Shown here: positions 32,868 to 41,053 of the stretch, piece by piece
Position numbering within the stretch: position 1 is the first letter of the stretch
Layout of the letters: each line of letters begins with the position of its first letter
NCBI GenBank assembly: GCA_963790585.1
Contig: CAWBOY010000007.1
Span: forward strand, 800,602 to 864,601
DNA from: CAWBOY01 sp963790585
Lineage (GTDB): Bacteria > Planctomycetota > Planctomycetia > Gemmatales > Gemmataceae
Length of the DNA: 64,000 bases
Reading direction: 5' to 3'
Translations under genes and position numbers: made by a program
Notes under the pieces: model-generated
Database searches by the model: none
Told to the model about the DNA's origin: nothing
The model's input: only the letters and a program-made list of their open reading frames with translations

Positions 32868-33798
32868 TTAACCGCGTTGGCCTCTCGTTAGACGATAACC
32901 CAAATAACTCGACAATGCGATTCCCAAATTTCCGTCCGTGCGTAGCTGTTTGTAATCGACGTTTTGGCTGCGGCAGCCGACTTCGACTTCACGCAAGAAT
33001 GTATTCACCTCTTCGAGATAACCGTCGCGCAACGAGCGCGGGTCAGTCAATAGCTCTGGGTACTCTTCTAGACCACGAAACAGCGTCGCATCCTGAAATG
33101 GGAACTCGAGTTCGAACGGATCCATGACGTGCATGACGATGACTTCATGCCGCTTGTGCCGCAGGTGCTTCATGCCGTCGAGAATGTCTTTCAAGTCGTC
33201 GAACAAGTCGCTGAAGACGATCAAGATCGACCGTCGGCCGATGCGTTCGGCGAGGTCATGAAATATCGGCGCGAGGCTCGTCCGCTCCTTGCCGGCCCCC
33301 TTATTGAGGAGATTGACGACCTGCTTCATGTGCGACGTCTGGCTCGATGGGCGGAGAAACTGCCGAACTTGATTGTCGTAGGTCACCAGGCCGACCGAAT
33401 CTTGTTGATGCAGCGTCAGGTAGGCCAGCGAGGCGGCGGCCATGCAAGCATAGTCGTATTTGCTGATGACCGGTCGGCCATCGTCTCGTTTCGCCCCCGA
33501 ACCATACGCGCATCGACTCGCTGGCGTCGACGAGCAGCCAGAGCGAGAGGTTGGTTTCCTCTTCGTATTGCTTGAGATAAAACTTGCCGGTGCGGCTATA
33601 GACCTTCCAGTCAAGATGCTTGAGATCATCACCCGGGACATATTCGCGGTGTTGAGCGAACTCGACGGAAAAGCCGTGATAGGGGCTTTTGTGCATGCCC
33701 GAGAGGTAGCCTTCGACGACGAGCCGAGCCTGAAACTCGAGGCCTCGCACCTTGGCAAGCGTCACCGGGTCGAGATATTGCTGCGTGCTTTCGGGCAT
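32868..33798 (-). CDS. DUF58 family protein (frameshifted)
   Basis: Start MPESTQQYLDPVTLAKVRGL at 33798. The DUF58 core GDDLKHLDWKVYSRTGKFYL and KQYEEETNLSLWLLVDASES is clear, with the DASES MIDAS-like motif. A surplus base near 33505 breaks the frame; the rest reads YGSGAKRDDGRPVISKYDY, VGLVTYDNQVRQFLRPS and ILIVFSDLFDDLKDI. Joined length about 310 residues, normal for the family. DUF58 genes follow MoxR in nearly all MoxR operons. Here a TA pair lies between them. Confidence 0.85.
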
Positions 33799-33855
33799 GG
33801 GAAGTTGATCTCAGGGGAATGGTCTTGGCGAACGGACCCGTATTACGCCTTCATG

Positions 33856-34170
33856 CTAATCCGCGCCAATTGACATCATGCGAACGGCCGTGACAAAAAC
33901 GATGGGCGAGTCATCCATCACAGAAAAATAAACGACAAGCGGTCGAATCGACGCGACACGACTTTTACCTTTATTTAATGGAGGTTGAAGCTGATCTCCA
34001 AATTCATCCGCGCGCTCATGCAAGTGACGATCGATCTTACGAAATACAGCCGCCACCAATGGGCCTCTTCCTTCTTCCTTGGCTTGCTCGACGAAACCAC
34101 GGATATTTTTCCGCGCCTCCTGCGAGTAAATGACCTTGAAGCGACGTACATCACCGTTGCGCTGGCTCAT
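33856..34170 (-). CDS. RelE/ParE-superfamily toxin-like protein
   Basis: With the start at MSQRNGDVRRFKVIYSQEA (34168-34170) the protein has 104 residues, and its ATG overlaps the antitoxin stop as ATGA. The pattern (VIYSQEARKNIRGFVEQAKE, FRKIDRHLHERADEFGD, IRPLVVYFSVMDDS, VFVTAVRMM) fits the RelE/ParE fold, which as a ribosome-dependent RNase or gyrase poison blocks growth. The antitoxin gene comes first. The pair is placed between moxR and DUF58, which are normally adjacent. Confidence 0.72.
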   Translation of the reverse strand: MSQRNGDVRRFKVIYSQEARKNIRGFVEQAKEEGRGPLVAAVFRKIDRHLHERADEFGDQLQPPLNKGKSRVASIRPLVVYFSVMDDSPIVFVTAVRMMSIGAD

Positions 34171-34556
34171 GCCAGCTCTCCCTTTTCTTTTCCCCATCCT
34201 TGTTCGATCTCGTCAAGCTCGCGCATCATCTCTTCAGAACTGACCCAGCCTTGCAAATTGTTCAAATCTGTGTTGAGGATTTCTTCATCTACTAAGTCGT
34301 CTCTCTCGCGCACCATCTGGTTGATTATGTCATCAAGCCCGTCGCCCTTCTTACGTTCTTGCCAAAGGTCCTCGCTTACAAAGACTTCGAATTCGCCGTT
34401 CTTCGTCCCTGTCGCGACGAGGTGATCCTCGATCATTTGCTTGATTTTGGTTCCTACCTCGTCGAGCGTTTTTCCCGTTGTGACACAATTGGGAAAACGA
34501 GCTGCTTTCGCGGTGTAGCCATCTTCGCTTTTCTTGGCAATTACGAGATATATCAT
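34167..34556 (-). CDS. HicB-like antitoxin
   Basis: A 129-residue protein. The N-terminal half has the HicB fold (MIYLVIAKKSEDGYTAKAAR, FPNCVTTGKTLDEVGTKIK, MIEDHL), which mimics RNase H and normally neutralises HicA. The C-terminal half is charged and helical (DGLDDIINQMVRERDDLVDE) and probably wraps the toxin. The partner is RelE/ParE-like instead of HicA, a mixed pairing. GAGAG precedes the ATG. Confidence 0.72.
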   Translation of the reverse strand: MIYLVIAKKSEDGYTAKAARFPNCVTTGKTLDEVGTKIKQMIEDHLVATGTKNGEFEVFVSEDLWQERKKGDGLDDIINQMVRERDDLVDEEILNTDLNNLQGWVSSEEMMRELDEIEQGWGKEKGELA

Positions 34557-34570
34557 CGCATCTCTCCTGA

Positions 34571-35872
34571 TTAACCTGCCGCCACGCCCGCCTTCTGCTC
34601 GAGCTTCTCGTTTGGATCGCGTGGAATCAGATCGGTCAGCTTCCGCACGATGTCATCGGGGCGAATCCCTTCAGCTTCGGCGTTGAAATTGGTGATGATG
34701 CGATGCCGCAGGACCGGCGGCGCCACGGCTCGGACGTCTTCGCAAGAAACGTAATATCGGCCATGCAACACAGCCCGCGCCTTCGCCGCGAGGATGAGGA
34801 ACTGCGTCGCCCGCGGGCCGGCGCCCCAGGTCACGTAATCCCTGACGAAATTCGGCACGTCGGCGGCCTTTTCCTTACCGCCGACACGGCTGCCCTTACG
34901 TGTCATGCGTGTGAACTTCATCGCATAGCGAATGACATAAGGCGCGACTGGAACCTTCCTTACGATGTCTTGCATCTCCAGAATATCCGTCGCTGACAGC
35001 ACGCGATCGACCTTGGGAGATTTGGTCGAAGTCGTCATCTCGACGATCTTGAATTCTTCCTCCTCCTCGGGGTAATCGACGAAAATGTTGAACATGAAGC
35101 GATCTTGTTGCGCTTCGGGCAGAGGATAGGTTCCTTCTTGCTCGATCGGATTTTGCGTCGCCAGGACGAAGAACGGGTCGGGCAGCGTATGCTTGGTGCC
35201 GCCGACCGTCACCTGTCGCTCCTGCATCGCTTCGAGCAATGCGGCCTGGGTTTTCGGGGGCGTGCGGTTGATTTCGTCGGCCAGAACAATGTTGGCGAAC
35301 AACGGGCCGTGGAGGAACTTGAAGACGCGCTGGCCCGTCGTTTTATCCTCTTGGAGAACTTCGGTTCCGGTGATGTCCGAGGGCATCAAGTCCGGCGTGA
35401 ATTGGACGCGGCTGAAGCTCAAGCTGAGCGAGTCAGCGAGCGTGCGAATCATTAGCGTCTTGGCCAAGCCCGGCACACCGACCAAGAGGCAATGGCCCCG
35501 CGCGAAGATGGCGATGAGCAATTGTTCGAGGACTTCATCCTGGCCGACGATGATTTTGCTGAGTTCCTTGCGGATGCGGCGATAACCGTCATTGAGGCGC
35601 TCGATCGCTGCCAGGTCGTTATCGATGCGCGGCCAATTGCCGTCACCCGCGGAAGAGAGCGGTGCCACGACGGGCCGAGGCTTTTCTTGCGAATGACCTG
35701 GCCCCGAGCCCATTGGCGACACTTCGCTCAGTTCGTCAAGCGGTGCAGCCACGGTCGGAGTAGCGGCCGATTTCGGCTGCTCGCCGGACAACCACGCACC
35801 GCAGCCACAAAGGCGACGGCCACCAGGAGGAACTTGAACCACCAAACCGCAATTCGCGCAGCGTATGTTCAT
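34571..35872 (-). CDS. MoxR-family AAA+ ATPase with N-terminal zinc ribbon
   Basis: A 433-residue protein. Residues 1-30 (MNIRCANCGLVVQVPPGG, CGCGAW) carry Cys5, Cys8, Cys22 and Cys24, a small zinc ribbon absent from typical MoxR. After a linker comes the ATPase: Walker A GVPGLAKT, GTEVLQ, Walker B VLADEINR, sensor 1 ATQNPIEQEGTYPLPEAQ and arginine-finger region QDRFMFNIFVDYP. MoxR proteins act as chaperones that assemble or activate VWA proteins; DUF58 and BatA genes follow on the same strand. The gene lies 134 bases after the PQQ-repeat gene end. Confidence 0.9.
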   Translation of the reverse strand: MNIRCANCGLVVQVPPGGRRLCGCGAWLSGEQPKSAATPTVAAPLDELSEVSPMGSGPGHSQEKPRPVVAPLSSAGDGNWPRIDNDLAAIERLNDGYRRIRKELSKIIVGQDEVLEQLLIAIFARGHCLLVGVPGLAKTLMIRTLADSLSLSFSRVQFTPDLMPSDITGTEVLQEDKTTGQRVFKFLHGPLFANIVLADEINRTPPKTQAALLEAMQERQVTVGGTKHTLPDPFFVLATQNPIEQEGTYPLPEAQQDRFMFNIFVDYPEEEEEFKIVEMTTSTKSPKVDRVLSATDILEMQDIVRKVPVAPYVIRYAMKFTRMTRKGSRVGGKEKAADVPNFVRDYVTWGAGPRATQFLILAAKARAVLHGRYYVSCEDVRAVAPPVLRHRIITNFNAEAEGIRPDDIVRKLTDLIPRDPNEKLEQKAGVAAG

Positions 35873-36005
35873 CGTGCTTTCGCTTTATGGTCTTTGAGAT
35901 GGAAAAGTTGGCACACCTTTGCGAAGGCCCGCCTCTTGGAGGTAAGGGGCATTAGTGACAGTCCGACAAGCCTCCCCTTTCCCCGATTACGGGGGAGAGG
36001 GGCTT

Positions 36006-37817
36006 CTAGAAATTCGTCATTGCCAAGAGCCAGATGGAGCCCGCTGTGCCTACCGTAAGCGTTCCATTTGGGTTCACGCGGATCGAAGGAGTTACGCGAC
36101 CCTTATTGAGGGACATATCCCATTTCGGCATGACGGCCAATGTCGTAAGCGACGGTGCATCGGCCCGCAAACGCGTCTTGGGCAGGTCAAAGTTCAATTT
36201 CTGCGTTTGCTGGCCCGTTTTCGGGTCGCGGCAGACCAACGGCCAAGCTATGCCTTCGCTTATTCCCGGCGTGGTCTTTATCCATTGTAACGCTCCGCCG
36301 AGCCAACGGAACTGAAAACGAACCGTCGATTCAAGATCGGGGCACGCCAGTAATGAATTGCCGATGCGTCGCGTTTGCCAGCTTGCGGCGGAGCTGGGAA
36401 GCGCTCGGTCCCACAGCAGTTTACCGTTTTGGAGCGACCGCGCTTGTAGGACCCCATCTTGGACAATGTACAACGCCACGTCGTCCACAGACCAATCGCG
36501 AACGTCGAGATGTTCCGTGCGTAATAAGAGCGCCGTCGGCCAACAAGGTCTTCCAGTATCAAGAGCAAGGCATTGGAGGCGATAACCGAGGTTCGTCGAA
36601 GCCAATAACAACAGCTTGTCTTTCGCGCGGAGAAGCTGTGGTGGCTGGCCATCCAGAGTGGTATTGCCTGGAATGGAATAAATCCAAACTGGCTCGGCCG
36701 CCGCCGGCGCTTGGAGCACAATTCGTCGCGCGCCTTCCGAGAAACAAACGCCTTGTGGCGTGACGACCGGCGGCCGGTTCCAAATAGGCCAGGTCGGCAC
36801 GCTCATTTCCTGTAGAGGTCGCCCGTCGGACGCGTCCAAAAACCAACGGCGCCCTTGTCCCTCGAGAAGGACAAAGGAATCATGAGCCAAATATCCAGGT
36901 GCGAAACGACCGAGGTGAAGTACAGCACCAGGAGCCCAGCGATTCCAGAGCACGCGGCCGGTTTCCACGTCCAACGCGAACAACCGCCGGCCGTCTTGAA
37001 GTACAAAAAGCCGGCCGGAATCGAGTTGAAAGCCCGCGAACGATCCCGATTCCGGATCGCGCAGCCAATCCAGGGCCGAGCCGGTCTCGGCAAACGGCCC
37101 GAGCCAGTACCAAGCCGCCTGACCGTCTTCGAGTCTGAGCCACGCGATTCCTTTGTCGCCCGCTACAATTAGGCCATCGGCGTGGCACCCCGACCAGCGT
37201 GGCACGAAGCTGAGTTCACTGCTCCATCGTTTGCGGTTGTCAGGAAAGGAATAGCAAAAGACTGTCGCAGCCGAGGACGTGGTCGGCTTGATAAGAACGC
37301 TGAATGCCAGCCCTTGGACAGCATCCAGTTCCCCCATCTCTAAAGGCAACGCGACTTCACCGGCGGACAGAACGATATGACCGACTCGATTCAGTTCGTA
37401 AGGTTCCTCGGATTTTCGCGCCGTCGAGTCGATCGGCTTTCGATCCCGCGGTCGCCCTGTAACCCGCCGGGCCGCGAAGATACAGCCTTGTCGTTCATAC
37501 GATTCGGCCAAGCCGGTTTGAGCAACATCACGTCTTTCCTTGTTGTCGATCCGGCTGGTCCATTGCATACGATCACACAATTGGCGGTAAAGTGTGGCCG
37601 CGGCTCCTGGGTGATCGGCTTTCGTGTGTTGGCGCGCCGATTCCAGGAGAACCTCCTGCGAGAAATCCGTTTCCGGAAATAGTTCGATGCCTTGCGCGAG
37701 GCGTCGGTTCTTTTCGCTTCTGAGACCGCGAGTATTTTGCGGGCTTTGGCTTCTTCGCGCGCCCGTGCCACTGGGTCGGCGGTCCGCGCCCATTGCAGTA
37801 ACGATAAAGTGGCCCAA
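36006..37817 (-). CDS. C-terminal part of long PQQ-repeat protein
   Basis: The conserved sequence starts at about 37700 with RLAQGIELFPETDFSQEVL, the continuation of the next upstream fragment; the preceding residues in this frame are out of frame. Then come beta-propeller-like repeats (WLRLEDGQAAWYWLGPF, LFALDVETGRVLWNRWAPG, LQCLALDTGRPCWP, ARSLQNGKLLWDRALPSS) with the PQQ-type pattern of Gly-Lys/Arg-x-x-W. The stop is at 36006. The protein is probably exported and acts in the envelope. Confidence 0.72.
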   Translation of the reverse strand: MGHFIVTAMGADRRPSGTGARRSQSPQNTRGLRSEKNRRLAQGIELFPETDFSQEVLLESARQHTKADHPGAAATLYRQLCDRMQWTSRIDNKERRDVAQTGLAESYERQGCIFAARRVTGRPRDRKPIDSTARKSEEPYELNRVGHIVLSAGEVALPLEMGELDAVQGLAFSVLIKPTTSSAATVFCYSFPDNRKRWSSELSFVPRWSGCHADGLIVAGDKGIAWLRLEDGQAAWYWLGPFAETGSALDWLRDPESGSFAGFQLDSGRLFVLQDGRRLFALDVETGRVLWNRWAPGAVLHLGRFAPGYLAHDSFVLLEGQGRRWFLDASDGRPLQEMSVPTWPIWNRPPVVTPQGVCFSEGARRIVLQAPAAAEPVWIYSIPGNTTLDGQPPQLLRAKDKLLLLASTNLGYRLQCLALDTGRPCWPTALLLRTEHLDVRDWSVDDVALYIVQDGVLQARSLQNGKLLWDRALPSSAASWQTRRIGNSLLACPDLESTVRFQFRWLGGALQWIKTTPGISEGIAWPLVCRDPKTGQQTQKLNFDLPKTRLRADAPSLTTLAVMPKWDMSLNKGRVTPSIRVNPNGTLTVGTAGSIWLLAMTNF

Positions 37818-38179
37818 ACGTCGCCATGCACGGGTTGTCCCTGCACGTCGAGTAATCGGGCCTCACGCAATAGTGGATCCGCCAGCACCTTGCGCCAAAG
37901 CGCGATTGCCCTAGCGCGTCCCCCGCGCTGCCACCAGTCGACGCCGCGCCGAATCGCGTCGAGACGCAGCAACGGCGGAAAATCCGGGCCGCAGGCTTTC
38001 TCTAGATCGGCTTCCGCTCGGGCGAATTCGCCGTCGTTAATCTGCTGGTGGGCCGTTTCGAGATAGACGCGCCAGCGCTGTTGTCGAGCCGTCTCGGATA
38101 GCGGGCCGTGTGCCACTCGATCAAGACATTGCAGAGCTTCAAACGGGTGCTTTAACGCGGCTTCGGCGCGTGCGAGCAA
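37391..38179 (-). CDS. TPR-like segment of the long PQQ-repeat protein
   Basis: This part reads LLLARAEAALKHPFEALQCL, VYLETAHQQINDGEFARAEA and WWQRGGRARAIALWRKVLA, helical hairpins of TPR type between two PQQ regions. Frameshifts near 38170 (upstream) and 37700 (downstream) separate it from its neighbours; beyond 37700 this frame is not coding. No ribosome site supports an independent start. Confidence 0.65.
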   Translation of the reverse strand: MLARAEAALKHPFEALQCLDRVAHGPLSETARQQRWRVYLETAHQQINDGEFARAEADLEKACGPDFPPLLRLDAIRRGVDWWQRGGRARAIALWRKVLADPLLREARLLDVQGQPVHGDVWATLSLLQWARTADPVARAREEAKARKILAVSEAKRTDASRKASNYFRKRISRRRFSWNRRANTRKPITQEPRPHFTANCVIVCNGPAGSTTRKDVMLLKPAWPNRMNDKAVSSRPGGLQGDRGIESRSTRRRENPRNLTN

Positions 38180-38868
38180 CAGAGTGACGTGTCCGGGTAC
38201 TTCCTCTTTGGCGGCATCCTGCGCAGCTCATCGAGCCGCGCCTCTGGAGGAACAAAGACATTCAAATCTTCGCGATCGGCGATCGCAAGGCACCCGTCGG
38301 CCCAGACGAGATTGCCCACCGGCAGATTGCGCAATAATGTCGGGCAATCGGGCGGTTGTCGGCCATCGCTTTGACGGACGGCGAGGACCCGCATGCCATT
38401 CCCATTGTTTACGGCTTTGCCAGCGCTCGTGGGCCAAAGAACCAGATCGCCGATGAGCAGCCCACGACCGACCGAAATGAGTCCGCCGGTATCGGGAAAC
38501 AGCCAGCCTCCTTCATCGCCGCCATCGTGGGCATCGACGGCGCGCAGACCATACGGCCGTTCCCCGGCAATATGTTCGCCACGATCGGCCGGAGCGGTCG
38601 TGAAAATCAATCGGCCGTGTCCAACACCAAGCAAATGGACGACAGCGATCGCCTCGCGCTCCCAGATCAGGTCTCCGGTTGCCGGATCGAGGCATAATAA
38701 CAACTCCGAATCGGCAGGTGCGACGTAAATCCGGCCATGAGCGGCGACGCAAGGCGCAGGTCGCGCTGGTCCGCGGGCGACTCTTCGATTTTGAACGGGC
38801 CGACCTCGTCCGGCCTGAGCGGCCCGGCGATCGCCAGCTTGGGCCGGCTCGTATAGCGCCTGCCCCAC
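38152..38868 (-). CDS. Middle PQQ-repeat segment of the same protein
   Basis: From about 38740 the frame reads PCVAAHGRIYVAPADSELLL, CLDPATGDLIWEREAIAVVH and GWLFPDTGGLISVGRGLL, two to three PQQ-like blades. It starts where the fragment 38667-39917 loses its frame (SPLMAGFTSH) and ends before the TPR segment at about 38170. The residues before 38740 in this frame are spurious. Confidence 0.65.
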   Translation of the reverse strand: MGQALYEPAQAGDRRAAQAGRGRPVQNRRVARGPARPAPCVAAHGRIYVAPADSELLLCLDPATGDLIWEREAIAVVHLLGVGHGRLIFTTAPADRGEHIAGERPYGLRAVDAHDGGDEGGWLFPDTGGLISVGRGLLIGDLVLWPTSAGKAVNNGNGMRVLAVRQSDGRQPPDCPTLLRNLPVGNLVWADGCLAIADREDLNVFVPPEARLDELRRMPPKRKYPDTSLCCSHAPKPR

Positions 38869-39917
38869 AACAGTTTTCCGCTTTGCGCCTCCAGGCCCAC
38901 GATCGCGCCCGAATGCGAACAGTAAACGAGCGTCGAGCCGGCCAGTGTCAACAGGTGATGGCGAAGACGGGCCCTTTTTTGACCGCTGAATTCATTTGTC
39001 TCACAAACGTCGACACTCCAGCGCAATGGCGCTACCGCTGTCGCTTCGACGGGATAGCATTGAATAGCCGTGATCGTCCGATCGCCGACGACGCGCGTGG
39101 CCGCGATGTAAACCGAACCGTCGCGCACAACCGGCGCGCCCTCGAAAATAGCCGATTCTCGCTCGCTGGCCCTCACCTGCCAGCGAAGCCGCGAGCCGGC
39201 TTTGTCCGGGCTCAGATTCAAACACGTAAGCAGACTTTCATTGCTCTCGTTTTTGCGGCCGTCCTTCCCGCCCTCGGCACGAACGTCCTTGATCGATTGA
39301 GAGCCAAAACGAGCAAAAACACAATCCTCCGCAAGCGTGAGCGTATACCGCAAATCGGGTGGAGCGGGGAGATTCAACGAAGGCGCGAGGCCCGGCATCC
39401 CGACCGCGGCGTCATACCAAATTTCGCCCGCCGAGCCCTTTCGCAGATCATAGGCACGCAAAAAACGCGCGTCCGCCACGAGGACCTTGCCGGCAACGAT
39501 CAGAGGCTGGAAGGCCATCGAACGGGCTTTGACGCTTAGCGGCGTCGCCTTCTTATTGATTCGCCCATCGCCCAGGCCGAGCGGTTGGCCGTTTTCCAGA
39601 TCGAAGCGCCAGGTCGGCCCCGTGCGACACAATTCGCCGAGGTCTTCAAGGAACTCCGGCGCCGTCGGCGCTACCAGGCTTCGAGCGGCATCGCCGCCGA
39701 ACGTGGACCATTGGGATGGCAGCGGCTCGCTATGGATGTAGCGGTCCGTCATTTCCTGTAGGAGATCGGCATAGACTCCTTTACGTCCGCCGAGCGCCTC
39801 CCTCTGCCTTGGCATACTTGGCCCGGAAGCCCGCAACTTCCGCGTTCGGATCGCTGAGGCCGCCCCGGAAAATTCGCGCCAGCAGCTGCATGGCATGGAG
39901 ATGCGCAGGGTCGGCAT
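38667..39917 (-). CDS. N-terminal propeller segment of the PQQ-repeat protein
   Basis: Coding from about 39800 (EALGGRKGVYADLLQEMTDR) to about 38740. It has the region YIHSEPLPSQWSTFGGDAAR, where the W-x-T/M-F-G-G-D pattern marks the first blade in this planctomycete group, then VLVADARFLRAYDLRKG and GLEAQSGKLLWGRRYTS. Upstream frameshift near 39800. Confidence 0.7.
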   Translation of the reverse strand: MPTLRISMPCSCWREFSGAASAIRTRKLRASGPSMPRQREALGGRKGVYADLLQEMTDRYIHSEPLPSQWSTFGGDAARSLVAPTAPEFLEDLGELCRTGPTWRFDLENGQPLGLGDGRINKKATPLSVKARSMAFQPLIVAGKVLVADARFLRAYDLRKGSAGEIWYDAAVGMPGLAPSLNLPAPPDLRYTLTLAEDCVFARFGSQSIKDVRAEGGKDGRKNESNESLLTCLNLSPDKAGSRLRWQVRASERESAIFEGAPVVRDGSVYIAATRVVGDRTITAIQCYPVEATAVAPLRWSVDVCETNEFSGQKRARLRHHLLTLAGSTLVYCSHSGAIVGLEAQSGKLLWGRRYTSRPKLAIAGPLRPDEVGPFKIEESPADQRDLRLASPLMAGFTSHLPIRSCYYASIRQPET

Positions 39918-40455
39918 GAGGATCTGGGTAGATAAGAGAGGACATATCCGTTGCGCCCAGCGCGGGCCGGATCATGCCCCACCACGAGAGCGCTTCGTCG
40001 AATCGGCCGCGCTCAAACGCAAGATCGCCCAATAATTCGAGCGCCCGTTCGCCATAGGTGGAGCAGAAGGCGAGATCGACGACCTTACCAAGCGCCTTGG
40101 TATCGCGCCGCGCTTCACCATCTTCGAGCCAAGCCCGTGCCTTGGGGTCGACGCGCTTGCGATAGACTGCCAACTGTTCGGGCGGGAAAGAGGCGACAAG
40201 AGTGTGATAGAGCCGGCGTGACTGGACACTCCGGTTCTTGTTGATCGGTATAAGGTCGCCGCTGGGTTCTTCCATGACGGCGTCGATTTGCGCGAGTGCG
40301 TTGGCCCAATCTCCGGCAGCGACGAGCTGCCGCACCTGTTCCAGCCGCTTGGCGGCAGCCTGTCTTTCGGTGGGAAAACCGGCGACCGGTTCGTCTGCCT
40401 GTGCAGCTGCGACGCAGACAACGAAAGCCGCCAGCATCAGCCATCGGCGAGCCAT
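39781..40455 (-). CDS. N-terminus of the long PQQ-repeat protein, with signal peptide
   Basis: The start MARRWLMLAAFVVCVAAAQA at 40455 gives a signal peptide; an earlier in-frame Met would place it internally. It continues with helical repeats (AAKRLEQVRQLVAAGDWANA, RALELLGDLAFERGRFDEAL). A missing base near 39800 ends the frame with ARRT. Joined with the following four segments the protein would reach about 1480 residues. It heads the minus-strand block that continues with moxR. Confidence 0.72.
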   Translation of the reverse strand: MARRWLMLAAFVVCVAAAQADEPVAGFPTERQAAAKRLEQVRQLVAAGDWANALAQIDAVMEEPSGDLIPINKNRSVQSRRLYHTLVASFPPEQLAVYRKRVDPKARAWLEDGEARRDTKALGKVVDLAFCSTYGERALELLGDLAFERGRFDEALSWWGMIRPALGATDMSSLIYPDPHADPAHLHAMQLLARIFRGGLSDPNAEVAGFRAKYAKAEGGARRT

Positions 40456-40502
40456 GGAGATACCCTTAGAAAGCCCGAAGAACGCCGTCGCTCGCGCCGG
40501 CC

Positions 40503-40682
40503 TCATTCTTTGCCAGGACTGCTGAGCACCCAGCCGAAATAAAAGAGAGCGACTCCCGCCACTGTAAATCCTAGCATCGTCCCCGGCGGAAGTGGATCAT
40601 TCGGCACAAGATTTCCCGCCATCGCCAAAGGCAGCACGATCAATGCGACCAGTTGAATGAGCCGGCCAAGTTTCTGACGCAT
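40503..40682 (-). CDS. Small two-helix membrane protein
   Basis: From the Met at 40680-40682 (MRQKLGRLIQLVALIVLPLA) the protein has 59 residues with two hydrophobic helices, the second about GTMLGFTVAGVALFYFGWVL. An AGGAG lies about 12 bases upstream. A longer in-frame start exists up to 40799. Such short proteins are found in front of PQQ-repeat genes in Gemmata-like genomes, as far as I recall. No function known. Confidence 0.6.
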   Translation of the reverse strand: MRQKLGRLIQLVALIVLPLAMAGNLVPNDPLPPGTMLGFTVAGVALFYFGWVLSSPGKE

Positions 40683-40809
40683 CGGTCGGCATCGCTCCTG
40701 TCGGAAAGTCTTTCGACGGCACTGCTCTGCATAATAGAGGATCTGCGACATCGAGTCTGGTCTTATTCTGGATCTTTCTTCACGAGGTGGAAGCGTCACA
40801 GTACGTTCA

Positions 40810-40906
40810 ATTATTGCAGTTGCTTACCAGCCCCAAGTGCAAGCGCGGTGTTCGGTGCCGAAGAACACCGCGCTTGCACTTGGGGCTGGTAAGCAACTGC
40901 AATAAT
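40810..40906. repeat. Perfect inverted repeat with 44-base arms
   Basis: Arms at 40810-40853 and 40863-40906 are exact reverse complements, with a 9-base loop. The core CCAGCCCCAAGTGCAAGCGC recurs, less perfectly, at 17842, 45265 and 60974. It lies in the divergent gap between the PQQ-repeat block and the cytochrome oxidase cluster. The remaining part of the gap (40907-41053) shows no gene. Confidence 0.92.
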
Positions 40907-41053
40907 CTGCTTGACTCCCTGTGGAGAACCACTAAAAAGTGGATTCTCTGACTTCGTGCGTGCTTTCTTGCTCACGCTGTAAGCTACATCGGATGTAACC
41001 GCGCCCGAAAGACTTCAACCTTTCGTGCATTGAATACCTGGGAGGCTTGACGA

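Noticed and set aside
36006..40455. PQQ-dependent alcohol dehydrogenase
   Set aside because: PQQ-type blades are present but no haem or catalytic Asp/Ca site was seen; TPR-like segments fit a scaffold better.
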